64,000 nt of DNA from Epiperipatus broadwayi (taxonomy: Eukaryota; Onychophora; Udeonychophora; Euonychophora; Peripatidae). The notes beneath the pieces are model-generated. The model saw only the letters and a program-made list of their open reading frames with translations. It was not told where the DNA came from and did no database searches. A program made the translations under genes and the position numbers. This document shows positions 21,491 to 33,275 of this stretch, piece after piece; position 1 is the stretch's first letter, and each line of letters opens with the position of its first letter. The DNA lies in the NCBI GenBank assembly GCA_028023455.1, contig JAQFVV010012496.1, positions 994,001-1,058,000 of the forward strand. Reading direction: 5' to 3'.

Positions 21491-22700
21491 GAGTAAGAAG
21501 GAGAATCAGAATAATAATCACGATAAGAATAAGAAGAAAAAGAACTCAGTCAAGAACCCAAAGCTATTTACATAAATTGTTATCTCCCTCCTAATCTTTA
21601 ATTAAAAAGTTTTGACCAGGATTAATCTCTATCTTCCACTTAATTTTAAAAAAATCTGGCCAGGGCTCATCAATTCAAAATTAATAATAAAAAAATAAGA
21701 CTCAGCTTTTAATGTAAATTACAATCAACAAAATAAAAAAAAACTGATCACAATCAAAACTTATTTTAAATTAAAAATGCTTTTATAATTTCCCTTTTTA
21801 ATTGAGTGTGTTATGGCACATACTCTTAATAAATAAAAAAAATGAAGTACAACAATTTTTAAATTCAATTTTCTTTTAAAAAATTTTAAAATTGTACATT
21901 CTAATTTTGAATTTTTAGATGGTGCTTTTGAAGTGGATAAAGCATCTGGTTCAGTTTATAAACTATTATGGTCTGTTTTGAAAATTAAAATATCAAGAAA
22001 AGAAACTCCCTATCTATCATTATTTCTAGAAAAAACTTAATGTAAGATTGGAGGTTATTAAACCAAATGTGTCTCCATGCACCTAAGCCAGTCAGATGAT
22101 TTGTACAATTCAGAATCCTAAGTCAAATCTTAAAGATTTCCACAAATAAATTGAAAGAAAATCATTATAGATGGGAGATCCATTGCAATTCCAATCACTT
22201 GTTTATTGCAACAAAAAGGTATTTCAACAGGTAATATTTAGCCAGGTGAGTATCTTCCTTTAAATTGCACCTGTAAGTTTCTATATCCACATCTTCATTA
22301 ATTAATGTATTAGTGAATAATGAAGAAATAACAAAGTTGATAAATAATTATTTACTATAATTTTTGAAATGCTAATAATATAAATAAGATGAAATGAGTT
22401 TTTCAATTTTATAGGTAAATTGTCACTTAGTTCCCCGCCACACACACATACTCATGCACATAACTTACTAAGGTATAAGTAGGCTTTCCCAAAGTGTTAA
22501 TAATAAAGTTCATTATGTTTACTTTTAGTAAATCATAGAATTTATAAGAAATTTCTCTCTTGTGATGTTTTTAACTTGTTATATCATTGACAAAAAATAT
22601 TTTAAAATAAGAGCTTTAGTGAGTTTTCTCAATATAAGTAATATAATCAAAGCAAATGTGATGTGATGTGATGTACTATGGCTTCTCCTTAAACGAAGTC
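21491..22700. other. AT-rich stretch, no gene recognised
   Basis: A purine-rich patch (21,482-21,550, AAG/AAT repeats) gives a Lys/Asn-rich low-complexity frame without similarity to a known family. A short (TGATG)n run is at 22,650-22,672. Confidence 0.45.
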
Positions 22701-23204
22701 AAGAATATCTCAACAATTATGCCCAGATAAACCTGTTAACCACTTTATTTTCCATTCCCCACTCTCTAAGTTTTCCCATATTCTGCTCCATTCTATTTCC
22801 ACAACATAATCTTTGTCAACTCTATAACCTTTATATCTAAATCCTCCTTATCTTTTCCCAAACCCAGCATAAAAACCAATAATTCACTTTCTGTATAATC
22901 ACTCTTTTCATATTTATTTTTCCACAACTTCATTATATGTACCCTTTCTGTTTGCAAACATTTACATTCAATTAACAAATGCCTACTATTTTCTATTCCT
23001 TCCTTACATAATTTACAAAATAAATCATCCATATTTTTCCATTTACATGTATATTCTCTTGTAGTTAAAGATTCCGTTCGAGCCTTAAACAATAAACTAC
23101 TTTCCTTACTATTATCATATATTAACTCACATCTAATATTCTGTTTATTTCTATATATATTTAAACTCTTTTTACTCTCCATACTATTTCTCCATCTCTT
23201 TAAC

Positions 23205-23680
23205 TCCCTATTCTTTATTACTAAATCTATTATTTTATCCCATTGCTTACCACTATAACATTCAACAATCCTCTTAACCTATCTTTTGTACAAATATACT
23301 CCTTATTCTTTATTACTAAATCTATTCTTTTATCCCATTCCTTACTACTATAACATTCAACAATCCTCTTAACCTATCTTTTGTACAAATATACTCCTTA
23401 TTCTTTATTACTAAATCTATTCTTTTATCCCATTCCTTACTACTATAACATTCAACAATCCTCTTCACAATCATCCTATTTTTTGTACAAATATACTGAT
23501 ATAAATTCTTTAACCAAATGTTTTGCATACCGCATTATTCTTTATTACTAAATCTATTCTTTTATCCCATTCCTTACTACTATAACATTCAACAATCCTC
23601 TTCACAATCATCCTATTTTTTGTACAAATATACTGACATAAATTCTTTAACCAAATGTTTTGCATACCGCATTACCTTTC
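23205..23680 (-). repeat. Internal tandem repeat in the LINE relic (95, 95, 137 bp)
   Basis: TTCTTTATTACTAAATCTAT starts at 23,211, 23,306, 23,401 and 23,538. The shorter units lack about 42 bp that the longer one contains (the CATACCGCATTA part). Neither length is a multiple of three, so each repeat shifts the frame. Confidence 0.92.
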
Positions 23681-24540
23681 TCATCCATCTTGTTACCTGC
23701 CCTTTACTCATAACTCAATTAAATACTATTTTGACTATTCTTTTATTATCCATAAACTGCAATCTACAAAACATTTTCATTTTACTTTTTGCATCTCTCA
23801 TATAAAAACTTGACCATCCAATTTCTCCTTGAATTGCCTCCCTTGCTGTCCATACATATGCATCCAATGCATGTCTTCCTACTTCCCTTTGAACTTTTTC
23901 TAAATAATCTAATACCCCTTTACTAACACAATAATGCATCATTACCATATGCTAACCCTGCTACTGAAAACTCCCATATAATTCTAGCTACATCACATTT
24001 ATTATATGAAAACATTGTTAATTTCTTTATCAATCTCTTTCTTTTCTTTGCTTCATTTATCAATTTTTTCTCCCATTCATCCAAATAATTTTTCTGATTA
24101 CTTAAAATTATTCCCAAATAACTATATCTATTCACCACATTTAACTTAATATTTCTCAATAAAAATTCTACATCCTCTCTTTTTCCAGTATTAATCATTA
24201 TTACATTTGATTTTCTTCACTAAATTTAATCTCCATCTCTTTACCCACCCTTACACATGTCATCAGCATAACTTCCATATTTTCTCTTCTTTCAGAACAC
24301 AAAAAAAAAGACCCAACAAAATGTGTACTCCCTTACCACCTATTAACGGTATCTCTATCCTTCTTTCTAATCTTTCTTTTGCTTTTTCCACTTCACTTAA
24401 ATATAACACAAACAAAGTAAGTGACATAGGACATCCTTGCCTTAGTCCCACCCCATTTTTAACTTTAATTGATTCAATATTCCCTAATTGATATATTGTA
24501 CCGTTTATGTATATATGGTACAGATATATTGGCATTTGGT

Positions 24541-25885
24541 AAAAGCTAAAAAAATAATAATAAAAGTAAATTTAGATTTTTTTTTGAGTGTTATTTTTTT
24601 AAAAAAAAATAATAATAATAACATACAGTGAAAGTTAAATTGTTCTTTCATATTTTTTTTTTATGTAATTAGAAATAAAAGTAGAATTGGAGAGAACAAA
24701 AGATTTCCAAAAGTAAAAAGATAAGCTAAAAGAAAAATATTTTGGCTAATTAAAGATGGCTGAAGGATTTGCTAAAAAAAGAGAACTTTGTAACGTAAAT
24801 TTTATAAGGAATTACAATATTATCAACGTATATTTTGACAAACAAAAGATATGCGCAGAAGTCTGAAAACTGGACCTCTAGTATAAAAAGGAGGGGTTCA
24901 GTTTGGTCAACATCTTGTTTCATCAGTTTCTCTATAGTCAGTCCTGGATAATAAAAAGAATATATATCCAGGATTGCCCTACATGGAAATAATTCTGCAT
25001 GTCGGAGTGAACCGGAGCTTCTGCGGACATCGTGCCTGAAGATGGACATCAGAAAAGCCTTCATGACCGACTAGGTGAATAGACCACAAGATCAAACTAA
25101 TAACCAATGGCCGAGCTCATTCTAACAAAAAAAACTATGCATAGTAAGCTACAACTTTTTCATTAAACTTACCGGTAAGCTATGACTTTATTATTCCCGA
25201 TTGTGACTAAATTGTTGACAAATCTTTCTAAAAAAATAAACTTAAAATAGGATCCCGATATAGACTTTCATGTTATTGTTCAAGAGACTCTTGTTTGCCC
25301 TGGAACTTTTTAATTAATTATTTAACTGTTATGTTTTTTTATTGATGTTTCACATCTGGATTAGTGTGTGTTCTCTCCAATTTATTTAATTAATAATTCC
25401 CTTTAACATTTTAATCTGTTAGAATAAAAATATTTCTAATATCAATTTTCATTTGTACATTATTAATAATATTTATTAGTGTTTATTATTAAATTTATTA
25501 TTAGTTTAGTGAGATTTAAAACGTAATTTACCTTTGCCAATATGTTATGAATAAGTTCCAGAAAAATATAATATTTTTAAAAAAATAATTTTTGTTACGG
25601 TAAAATCCAATACCGATTCTTTAAAAGCATTTTTTCTTTTTAATTTGAGAGATGTGCTGGCGACAGATTTTAGCGGATTCTTATGAATCCTGGTGCCCAG
25701 ATCAAATAAATTAAAAGCTGATTTCGTCAATAGCACAAATCATAACAATTCTAGGCCGAGTTGATCAGGAAATATAGTTATGTTTTTAGAAATAGAAATA
25801 CAACTTTCTTCTTTTTGACATAACTTGATCAACTCGTGCATTTATAATGTGTATAGAGGTCTAGCAAGACAGAAAACATTATAAT
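24541..25885 (+). mobile_element. Solo-LTR-like insertion inside the LINE relic
   Basis: About 1.34 kb interrupts the reverse transcriptase between LYENN-like and INGTIYQLG residues. It holds TATAAAAAG at 24,882-24,890 followed by GC-richer leader sequence (24,900-25,100) and later AT-rich sequence, as in the LTR at 30.4 kb. The exact ends and TSD could not be fixed, so the limits are set by the host reading frame. No protein-coding part is evident. Confidence 0.5.
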
Positions 25886-27140
25886 ATATATAATTATTTT
25901 CATATAATTTTTAAATAATATCCACTAAAACTTCATCTATTCCCAAATTTTCTAAACTTATCCGTAATCTATTTCTATTTATTCTATCATATGCCTTTAT
26001 CTATAAAATTCATATGTAATTGTTTACCTGAATTTCTACTCATATCCATAAGTTGTGTAACTACAAATAAACTATCTCCTATATGCCTATCTAATCTAAA
26101 ACCTCCTTGCATTTCTCTCACTACATTATTCCCTTCCATCCATTTTACAACTCTTCTAGCCACCAATATATGAGAAAACTTTATATAAAACTAATGTTAC
26201 TGCTATCGGTCTATAATTATTTAATTTTCTATGATCCTTAACATTTCCTTTACATTACTCCAATTACTGGGAAAAACTATTCTGTGCCATCTTATTCAAA
26301 CAAGATAACTTTTGCTCTATATCCTAAATTCATTACCATCTCTGTTGCCCATCCATCTAAACCTCTTGCCTTTCCACTTTTCAATTTTTCCTCTACCTCA
26401 TTCAGTTCATTTTTTGTAAACCTAACATTTCCATTACTATATACTTTCATGTTTTCTATTAACTGATCACTCTCCACAGACACAGGTGCTTCTCAAATTT
26501 GAGATACCCAACATCTTTTCTATATTCATTACATATTTATTTAAGATTCTCTCTAAATTTTCTCTAGAGCTACACTCTATTCCCTCATCATCTAATAATA
26601 CTATCTCTTTCTCCCCTACATTTTAGCTTTTTAATGGAATTCCAAAATTTCTTACTCCCATCTCTTCCACTTTTATTAATATTCTCCAACAATTTACTAA
26701 TCTATTTCATTCTCTCTATATAATTATCTATCTTAGCCAACTTCTTTTCTAAGTGCTTTTCCCATTTAGCATTAATATCTTTTTCACTTTCCATGTTCTT
26801 AATACCACACTTATATTCTCTGCATGCTTCTTTCCTCTCTTTTACACTTTTACTAATTTTTTTTTATTTCTTTTATTCTTCTGAATATTCTCACCTAAAA
26901 TCCTATTTGCCACTTTTTCTACTTCTTTACACCAGTCCTTATACTCATCTCCAACCAACTCTTCCATGATTTCTTCAACTTGTTGTATGAAATATATTAT
27001 TTCTAGACCATGAGTATTGTCCCTCATAAATATTTAATAAATTTCCAATACTCAAATTCACTTTCTGACAAAATTTCTTCAAAAGCTGTCCATTTTTATT
27101 ATCTACATCATCAATTTTTTCAATATATCCATTCATATAC

Positions 27141-28130
27141 CCTATAACCATTACTCTCTTCCCCTTTATTATTTAAATATATTTACAATTTGTAATGAAC
27201 TCTAAATGTTTATTTCCTTTGTTTCAATCGATAAAATTCGATGTTGACTTAAGGTTTTGTCAGTGTTAAGTTTTGGTTAGTAAAAACACCATTAGTTAAA
27301 AACAATGATTTATATAGGTGTATGAATAAATTAAAAATAATTCATTTTAGAATGTCTTTTTGTATTTAATTAATTTATGTATATATATGATACAACATGA
27401 AAAGCTTAAGATAGGTGTATGTTATCAACTCTCCATACAGTAGTAGTGCCACCCTGTGCCAACCAGAGTAATCACTGTTTGTTTTAAAATAAGCTTTATC
27501 ATTTCATAGGGTTAGGATATAAGTATTATAAATATCATAGTTATCGATAAGTATGGCATTCCTCTTGTTAGTGGGTAATTCCACCGTAGAGATATCCTCC
27601 TTAATATTTGTGAAAACCATTTTTTTTCCTTTCGAGATATTTTTAGGTGAGAATGACATATATAGAATGATGTAGATAGTCCTAGAAAAATTAACAATTG
27701 TTTGAATCTATATTACTCATAAATAAATCAAAATTACAAATAATCTCAGATGACAGTGCATGTGACCGTATTATCACAAAATTAAAATATTAGTATGGTT
27801 TATAAAGATTGTATTTGAACAAAATATAAAAGATGTTCAAATAAGAAAGTGATTGTTGATTCTTCATTAAATTCTGTTTCTGCTTTTTAAATTTTATAGT
27901 AGAATTATTGCTCTTTGGTTGGTGATAAAATTACAATCAGTCCACCCTAAAGAAAATATTTTGTTACTAAGAGAAAGGTTTGAATCCAATAATGTCTTAT
28001 CAATTATATTGAATTTGTAGTTGTCTCTCTTATAAAAGAAAATCCTTTCTACTTTTTATAGAATTTCTTTGTGTGAAAATTAATTATAAAATAAATAGAG
28101 TTGACATTATGGTTTCTATTTGCTTTTTAA
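27141..28130. other. Mostly unassigned; family A fragment at 27,427-27,475
   Basis: The fragment ACTCTCCATACAGTAGTAGT then CCAACCAGAGTAATCA is one end of family A. The rest is AT-rich without recognised features. Confidence 0.5.
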
Positions 28131-28223
28131 AAGAAAAGCTAAGTAGTGCCTCTCAGTGCAAACCAGAGTAATCAATGGATGTCAGAAAGCTTGTGCATAA
28201 AATCCCTATCTAGTGTCTACTTC

Positions 28224-28282
28224 ATCCAATATCACCAGACTAGTTTCTAGCATGTGACTTTTGTCAGTGAGGAGCCTTGGAT
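28224..28282 (-). ncRNA. Hammerhead motif A5, mutated core
   Basis: Both stem I strands and GAAAC-ACTAGT-GTC are kept, but the first core block reads CTGACAA. It is probably inactive. Confidence 0.65.
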
Positions 28283-28436
28283 CTGAGAACACTGCATCTA
28301 GATTTTAGAATCTAATGCAACCCTCCAGCATCCACCTTTTATCTCAACTACAAAACTATGAGAATGAAATTGAAAACACAATAATATTTTCAATCCAAGC
28401 TCAGTAGCTTATAAAGTCATATAGCTCTGAACTCAG

Positions 28437-28495
28437 ATCCAAGACTCCTCACTGATGAAAGCCACAAGCTAGAAACTAGTCTGGAAATATTGGAT
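28437..28495 (+). ncRNA. Hammerhead motif A6, stem II covariant
   Basis: CTGATGA, stem II AGC/GCT (against GGC/GCC in A1: both sides changed, pairing kept), GAAAC, ACTAGT, GTC. The outer stem ATCCAA/TTGGAT pairs fully; inner stem I has two C-A mismatches. Confidence 0.75.
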
Positions 28496-28801
28496 GAGTA
28501 GGCACTAGATAGGGATTTTATGCACAAACATTTTGGCATTTATTGATTACTCTGGCTTGCACTGAGTGACACTACTGTATGGAGAGTTTTGTCTGTTTTA
28601 ATAGTTATGAGAAAAAGCATAAGAAATGGGGACCATGTGATATTCTGAATTATTGAAACATATCCTCTTTATATATGAAAGATGTAATGTAATTCATTTT
28701 ATTATACATTACCAAACTCTATACAGTAGTGTTAGTACAAGCCTTAATAATCAATGGCTGCAAAAAGGTTTGTGCATAAAATCCCTATCTAATGCCTGCT
28801 C

Positions 28802-28860
28802 ATTCAATATCTTCAGACTGGTTTCTAGCTTGTAGCATTCATCAGTGAGTGGCTTTGGAT
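28802..28860 (-). ncRNA. Hammerhead motif A7
   Basis: Minus strand: CTGATGA, stem II with one T-T mismatch (TGC/GCT), GAAAC, ACCAGT, GTC. The core is intact and the outer stem is nearly complete; inner stem I is weakened. Confidence 0.6.
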
Positions 28861-29442
28861 CTGATAGCACTGCGCTTAGATCTTAGAATCCAATTCAACC
28901 CTCCAGCAGCCACTTTGTACCTCTTTAGTTAAGTATAAAGCTATGAGTCCAAAATGAAAGCACAATAAAGTTTTCAATCCAAGCTCAATTCATTTCTATA
29001 GTCATATAGATCTAAACCCCGTTCAGTACCTATACATTTTGATATCTTTGGTTTTTTTTAAAAACCACAGTCACCATCATCTTATGGGCCAAATTGGCAT
29101 TTAAGCACTAAAACATCACATGTTTACCATTTTCTTTGTGTACATAAGCTGTTAATACAGTAGTAACCTTTCAAGCAATAGCACCACCCAGTACAAGCTT
29201 TAGTAATCAATGAATGCAAGAAGGCTTATGCATAAAATTTCTATCTAATACCTACTATCCAATATCCCTAGCATCCCTTGATTACAATAGTTGGCATTAA
29301 ACCATTAAGAATCACATGATCACCATCTCTTATACTAGCACATAACTGTTTATAAACAAGGCAAAACTCCCCATACAGTAGTGCTACCCTGTGCCAATCA
29401 GAGTAATCAATGGTTCCTAAGATCTAGGTGCAGTGCTCTCAG

Positions 29443-29501
29443 ATACAAAGCTCCTCACTGATGAAGGCCACAAGCCAAAAACTAGTCTGGGGATATTGGA
29501 T
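29443..29501 (+). ncRNA. Hammerhead motif A8, mutated core
   Basis: CTGATGA and GGC/GCC are kept but GAAAC has become AAAAC, losing the core G. It is probably inactive. Confidence 0.65.
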
Positions 29502-29640
29502 GAGTGGACATTAGATAGGGATTTTATGCACAAGCCTTCTGGCATCCATTGATTACTCTGAGGGTGGCACTACTGTATGGTGAGTTTTGCCTGGTTTAAT
29601 AGTTGACATTATTACATGGTGAGTTTGTTACTGTTTTAAA

Positions 29641-30120
29641 AGTTTGTGTAAGCATAGGAAATGGTCATCATGTTCATGTTTTAGTAATTTTGGGTGATTA
29701 AATGTTTAAAGAGTACAGATGCTTTGCCAATTTGACATTTACTTTGAACTGGAGTTAGAGGTTATTCTGTTTTCATTTCGAACATATGCAATTGTTATAT
29801 AAAGAAGAACAATAAAAATATCCAAATTACAGAATGAAACAAAATATGTGAAATCATTGAACAAAACTAAACTTGGTAAAGAATTGTATTTTAATCTAAT
29901 CAAAACCAAAACTTGCCTTTGATTAATCTGAATACAATTTTTCCATATAAACAATAGTTCACTTCTAATTTATTCCAAATTTGTGTGACTTTTGTAATAT
30001 TCTTTGATGATTATTATCACATCTAAATAGGACCTTAGTGTTGGAAAAATATGTGATGTGGTCCATGTCTAAGATGAGAAAGCTAGTGATGCTGCTGGTG
30101 AGTAGTATTTTACTTCTCAT
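29641..30120. other. AT-rich stretch, nothing recognised
   Basis: No coding or repeat assignment could be made. Confidence 0.4.
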
Positions 30121-30124
30121 CCTT

Positions 30125-30345
30125 TTTAGAATTTATGCAATGGATACTCTTATATGTATATACCATTATAAACCAGTCAACACTTAAGACAATCCCAGTA
30201 TAGATAATAATCAATAATCTCAAACTGTTGTCAAGGCAATCTTTTTTAATCTTTAAAAGAGGTTGCCTTGACAACACTTTGAGATTGTTGATTGGTATCT
30301 ATATTGGGATTATCTAAGTGTTAGCTGGTTTAGAAAATGCTTACT
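30125..30345. repeat. Family D inverted repeat
   Basis: The arms contain GTTGTCAAGGCAA and AATAATCTCAAACTG and their complements, meeting near 30,248. Single or partial copies lie at 47,925 and 48,250, and the outer piece (CACTTAGACAACCCCAATAT) recurs at 57,040 and 62,415. Confidence 0.8.
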
Positions 30346-30398
30346 TATAAACCCATTTAGCTTTGAATATTATTACTCTTATATATATATATATATAT

Positions 30399-32445
30399 TG
30401 TAACGATATATAAATATGTCGTTACATTAATTTAAAATAAAAACTTAATAAAAGTTTGCAAATAAAAGTAAAAAACTAAATGCTAAAATTAAAATATTGT
30501 TAAACGTATATACATTCGCACAGATGCCAAACTTTAAAAAAAAAAAAACCAAATAAGTATTTGAACGTACTTTTTTATAAAAAAAAAAGTACAAGATTTA
30601 AAAATAAAAACAGGTATTAATTATAATCTGTAAATGGAAATGATTGTTTATTAATTATCCAAAAGCTGTCTAATTAAAAAGTCAGAGAGTAAATTAGATA
30701 AGAGAATAAAGAGATTTTAGTTTGACCAATGGAAGCACCAAGCCTCAGCCCGGACCCAAATGAAAATTTGGATTAGTGATGTCTTTGTTCATTCAATCTG
30801 GAGATTTACTATAAAAAGAGAAATATTGAGTTCCAGACAGTTTTTTCAGACTTGATTTGATGAGAACGGTAAGACGCACTTGCCGTTCTCTCTCATTTTT
30901 TTTTTGTTTAAAAAAAAAAATAAAATGAAAAGACTGTGATACAAGAATGGAACCAGCTAATGCTACCTCCAGAACATTATCTTCCAATGGAGACATCATG
31001 GGAATTAAAAGCAGAAACCTGGACTCTTCTACCATAAGCTATATGAAATGAACAATTGTTAAAATCAATTAAGAACTTTCGTCAAGTTTTACAAATTGAT
31101 AAACAAGCCAACTTAAATGTTAAAACGGACTCTTATCTGACTCTTGTAAGTTTTTAAATCAAATTCATAATGTTTAATTTTATATGTTTTCCAATTGATA
31201 AAAATCATTTCCATTTTTTTTCTTTCTTATTGTATAAATTGTTTATTGTTTAAATTTTAAATGATGAAATTTAGGTTGAGTATAGACATTGCATAGGTTC
31301 GTTAGCGGTTGATTATGTGTAGTTTTTACATTTGATTAGAATATATAGGTTAACGAGGTTAATGCGGGTATCTTACAATGAATGCCACAGAGCCTTGTGT
31401 ATTCCCTTTGCAATTGACGTGATCGATGATTTTGTATTTTGATCGATTGTGTTTAATTTGGATGTTTTTGACCGTGGAATCTGTGCAGCCGATCTATACT
31501 CAACATTTTAAAAGCAAATTTATAAAAATAATCTGTGCGAATGTATTTAAATGTTAAATTTAAGTCGGGCGTGAATGGCTATATAGTTTTGTAAAGTTAT
31601 ATTAAGGGAGGGTAATCTTAGGTTATTCATTTCGTAGTTGAATTGGTTCAATGGATTGGATATATTTGTGTAATTGTAGATGTAGTATGAGATCCACTAT
31701 GGGCAGGATTATATATATACGCCACACACCTTCTGTTTGCCTATGGATGGGTTTGTAAGACGGCAAAGGACCGCAGTCCATTCCTATGGAGTTTTCTGTT
31801 TATTGTTCTACTCGCCAACAGATGTCACATTCCTGTTGGTGGAGAGACAATGTCTTCTCTAATCTACTTACTGATCAGATGTCCATTCCTGACATTATAG
31901 TATTTTGTGTTGTCGTATCATGCTACATTGAATACATGAATGTATCAGATGGATTGGCGCCAGTTGATTGTGAAATTTGTTGCCTAAGGTTAAATCAGGG
32001 AAGAATATTTTCTTTTCAAATGCAGATCTATGTAGTCTATTCATACTTGACTATCTAAATAAAATATTAAACTCATTGAAACTTAGTTAAATGTAAAATT
32101 AAAAGATTAATAGAAAAATCTAAAATGTTGAATTTATTCCTCAAAATTTAAATGTTATTGTATATGTGCATAAATAAATATTTTTATGTGTTAATTTCTG
32201 GCGTTGGCTTTTATTTATTGATATTTAAGATATAAATTAAGATATATAGATTTTTATCTCTGTGTCTCCGCTGAGCTAGTGACTTGGGCTAACGATCGGA
32301 ATATTTAAATAAAGTGGAATTCTAACAGCGCGTATCTGCCTACTCTATAAATTTTTCTAGGCTCAAATGCCTAGATGGCACCTTGTAGAGCAGATATCGC
32401 AGTTTGTGGTTAGATTCGATCTTCACTTTCATTTCGATCGTTATA
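30399..32445 (+). mobile_element. Solo LTR of a retrotransposon (about 2.05 kb)
   Basis: It starts TGTAACGATATA and ends GATCGTTATA, so the ends are inverted versions of one another, as usual for LTRs. It lies in TA-repeat sequence on both sides, so any TSD is ambiguous. TATAAAAAG is at 30,810-30,818. Its last 915 bp are a direct repeat of 62,557-63,450, where the same end is followed by a primer binding site. Here no primer site or internal region follows, which makes it a solo LTR. Short frames inside are not conserved as proteins. Confidence 0.85.
30810..30818 (+). promoter_or_regulatory. TATA box of the solo LTR
   Basis: TATAAAAAG lies about 410 bp inside the LTR with GC-richer sequence downstream. 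Confidence 0.6.
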
Positions 32446-32451
32446 ATATAT

Positions 32452-32728
32452 ATATGGAAATATTAACATGTGGAGTTATATCCATTTATAATTGTTTAAT
32501 TAGAAAGCCATTAACTTTAGAAAAGTATTAAATGAAAACCAACTGTTCCAGGCCAAGTGTTAAAGTAAAACTAACAGGCTTTGATTGCATTTCAAATCTG
32601 CCTGTTTTATTGTAATACTTGGACTGGGGCAGTTGGTTTTCATTTACTACTGTTCTAAGTTAGGTGTTTTCCCATTAAACAATTATAAATGGATAATTCC
32701 TCATGTTAAATATTTCCATCTAATATGT
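32452..32728. repeat. Short foldback element (about 125-bp arms)
   Basis: TATGGAAATATTAACATG at the left end and its complement at the right end (GTTAAATATTTCCAT) bound two arms that meet near 32,590; ATGAAAACCAACTG and CAGTTGGTTTTCAT also pair. It is directly adjacent to the solo LTR end. Confidence 0.85.
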
Positions 32729-32756
32729 CCATTAAAAGTTCTGCATTACATATGTA

Positions 32757-33232
32757 TATAATCTTATAATTGAATATTTATAAATACAGTAATTAAATAT
32801 ATGTAAAGTATAACTTTAAAAATTTTATCCACTTAGAAGTGCATTTGACTATCCTTATAGTCTTTGTCAACTAACACTTTGAAAAGCTAACCTTCCCATA
32901 ATTCCACGATCTTAACATTTGCAGCCTGTCTGTTAATTAAGTCTTGTTTGTATTTGTATATTAGCATAGCTTCCTTTATTTTCCTTTTGTTGTTATTTTT
33001 AATGGCAGCTATGCTAATATACAAATACAAACAAGACTTAATTAAAAGACAAGCAGCAAATGTTAAGATCATGGAATTGTGGGAAGATCAGCCTTTCAAA
33101 ATGTTAGTTGACAAAGACTATGAGGATAGTCGAAAATGCTCCTAAGTGGATAAAAATTTTAAAGTTATACTTTACATATATCTAATTACTGTATTTATAA
33201 ATATTCAATTATAAGATTGCATATATTGATTT
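32757..33232. repeat. 470-bp foldback element, copy 1
   Basis: The arms of about 215 bp begin ATTGAATATTTATAAATACA and contain ATCCACTTAG, GACTATCC, CTTTGTCAACTAACACTTTG and AATTAAGTCTTGTTTGTATT, followed by the reverse complement. Two further copies are at 57,308-57,790 and 61,680-62,162. The ends suggest a MITE or foldback transposon; no TSD could be fixed. Confidence 0.85.
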
Positions 33233-33275
33233 GAAGAAATACAGACATCAAATCATAATATTTTTTACATGTATA

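Larger units (their letters stand above)
22780..27140 (-). pseudogene. LINE ORF2 relic, minus strand, split by an LTR-like insert
   Basis: The parts appear in the correct minus-strand order: KARGLDGWATEMV (26,292-26,483; reverse transcriptase entry), then about 25,890-26,170 decoding GFRLDRHIGDSL, GKQLHMNFID and NRNRLRISLENLGIDEVLVDI, then GLRQGCPMSLTLFVLYL (24,263-24,535), YADD (24,259-24,270), INTGKREDVEFLLRNIKL and RYSYLGIILS (24,000-24,200), and a C-terminal zinc site CKLCKEGIENSRHLLIEC (about 22,990-23,040). Frameshifts and stops are many. The RGLDGW, FID and YADD palm motifs are all recognisable. An insertion splits the palm between about 24,540 and 25,885. Confidence 0.85.
28137..29640. 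repeat. Cluster of family A copies in both orientations
   Basis: Copies follow one another: minus sense 28,137-28,440, plus sense 28,437-28,600, minus sense 28,705-29,150, a minus end at 29,170-29,400 and plus sense 29,415-29,600. They share ATCCCTATCTAGTG, CCTCCAGCA and TTTTCAATCCAAGCTCA blocks. The alternation makes several imperfect hairpins. Confidence 0.85.

Noticed and set aside
31786-32058. 90-codon frame
   Set aside because: It lies inside an LTR, and the sister copy at 62.8 kb does not conserve the frame.
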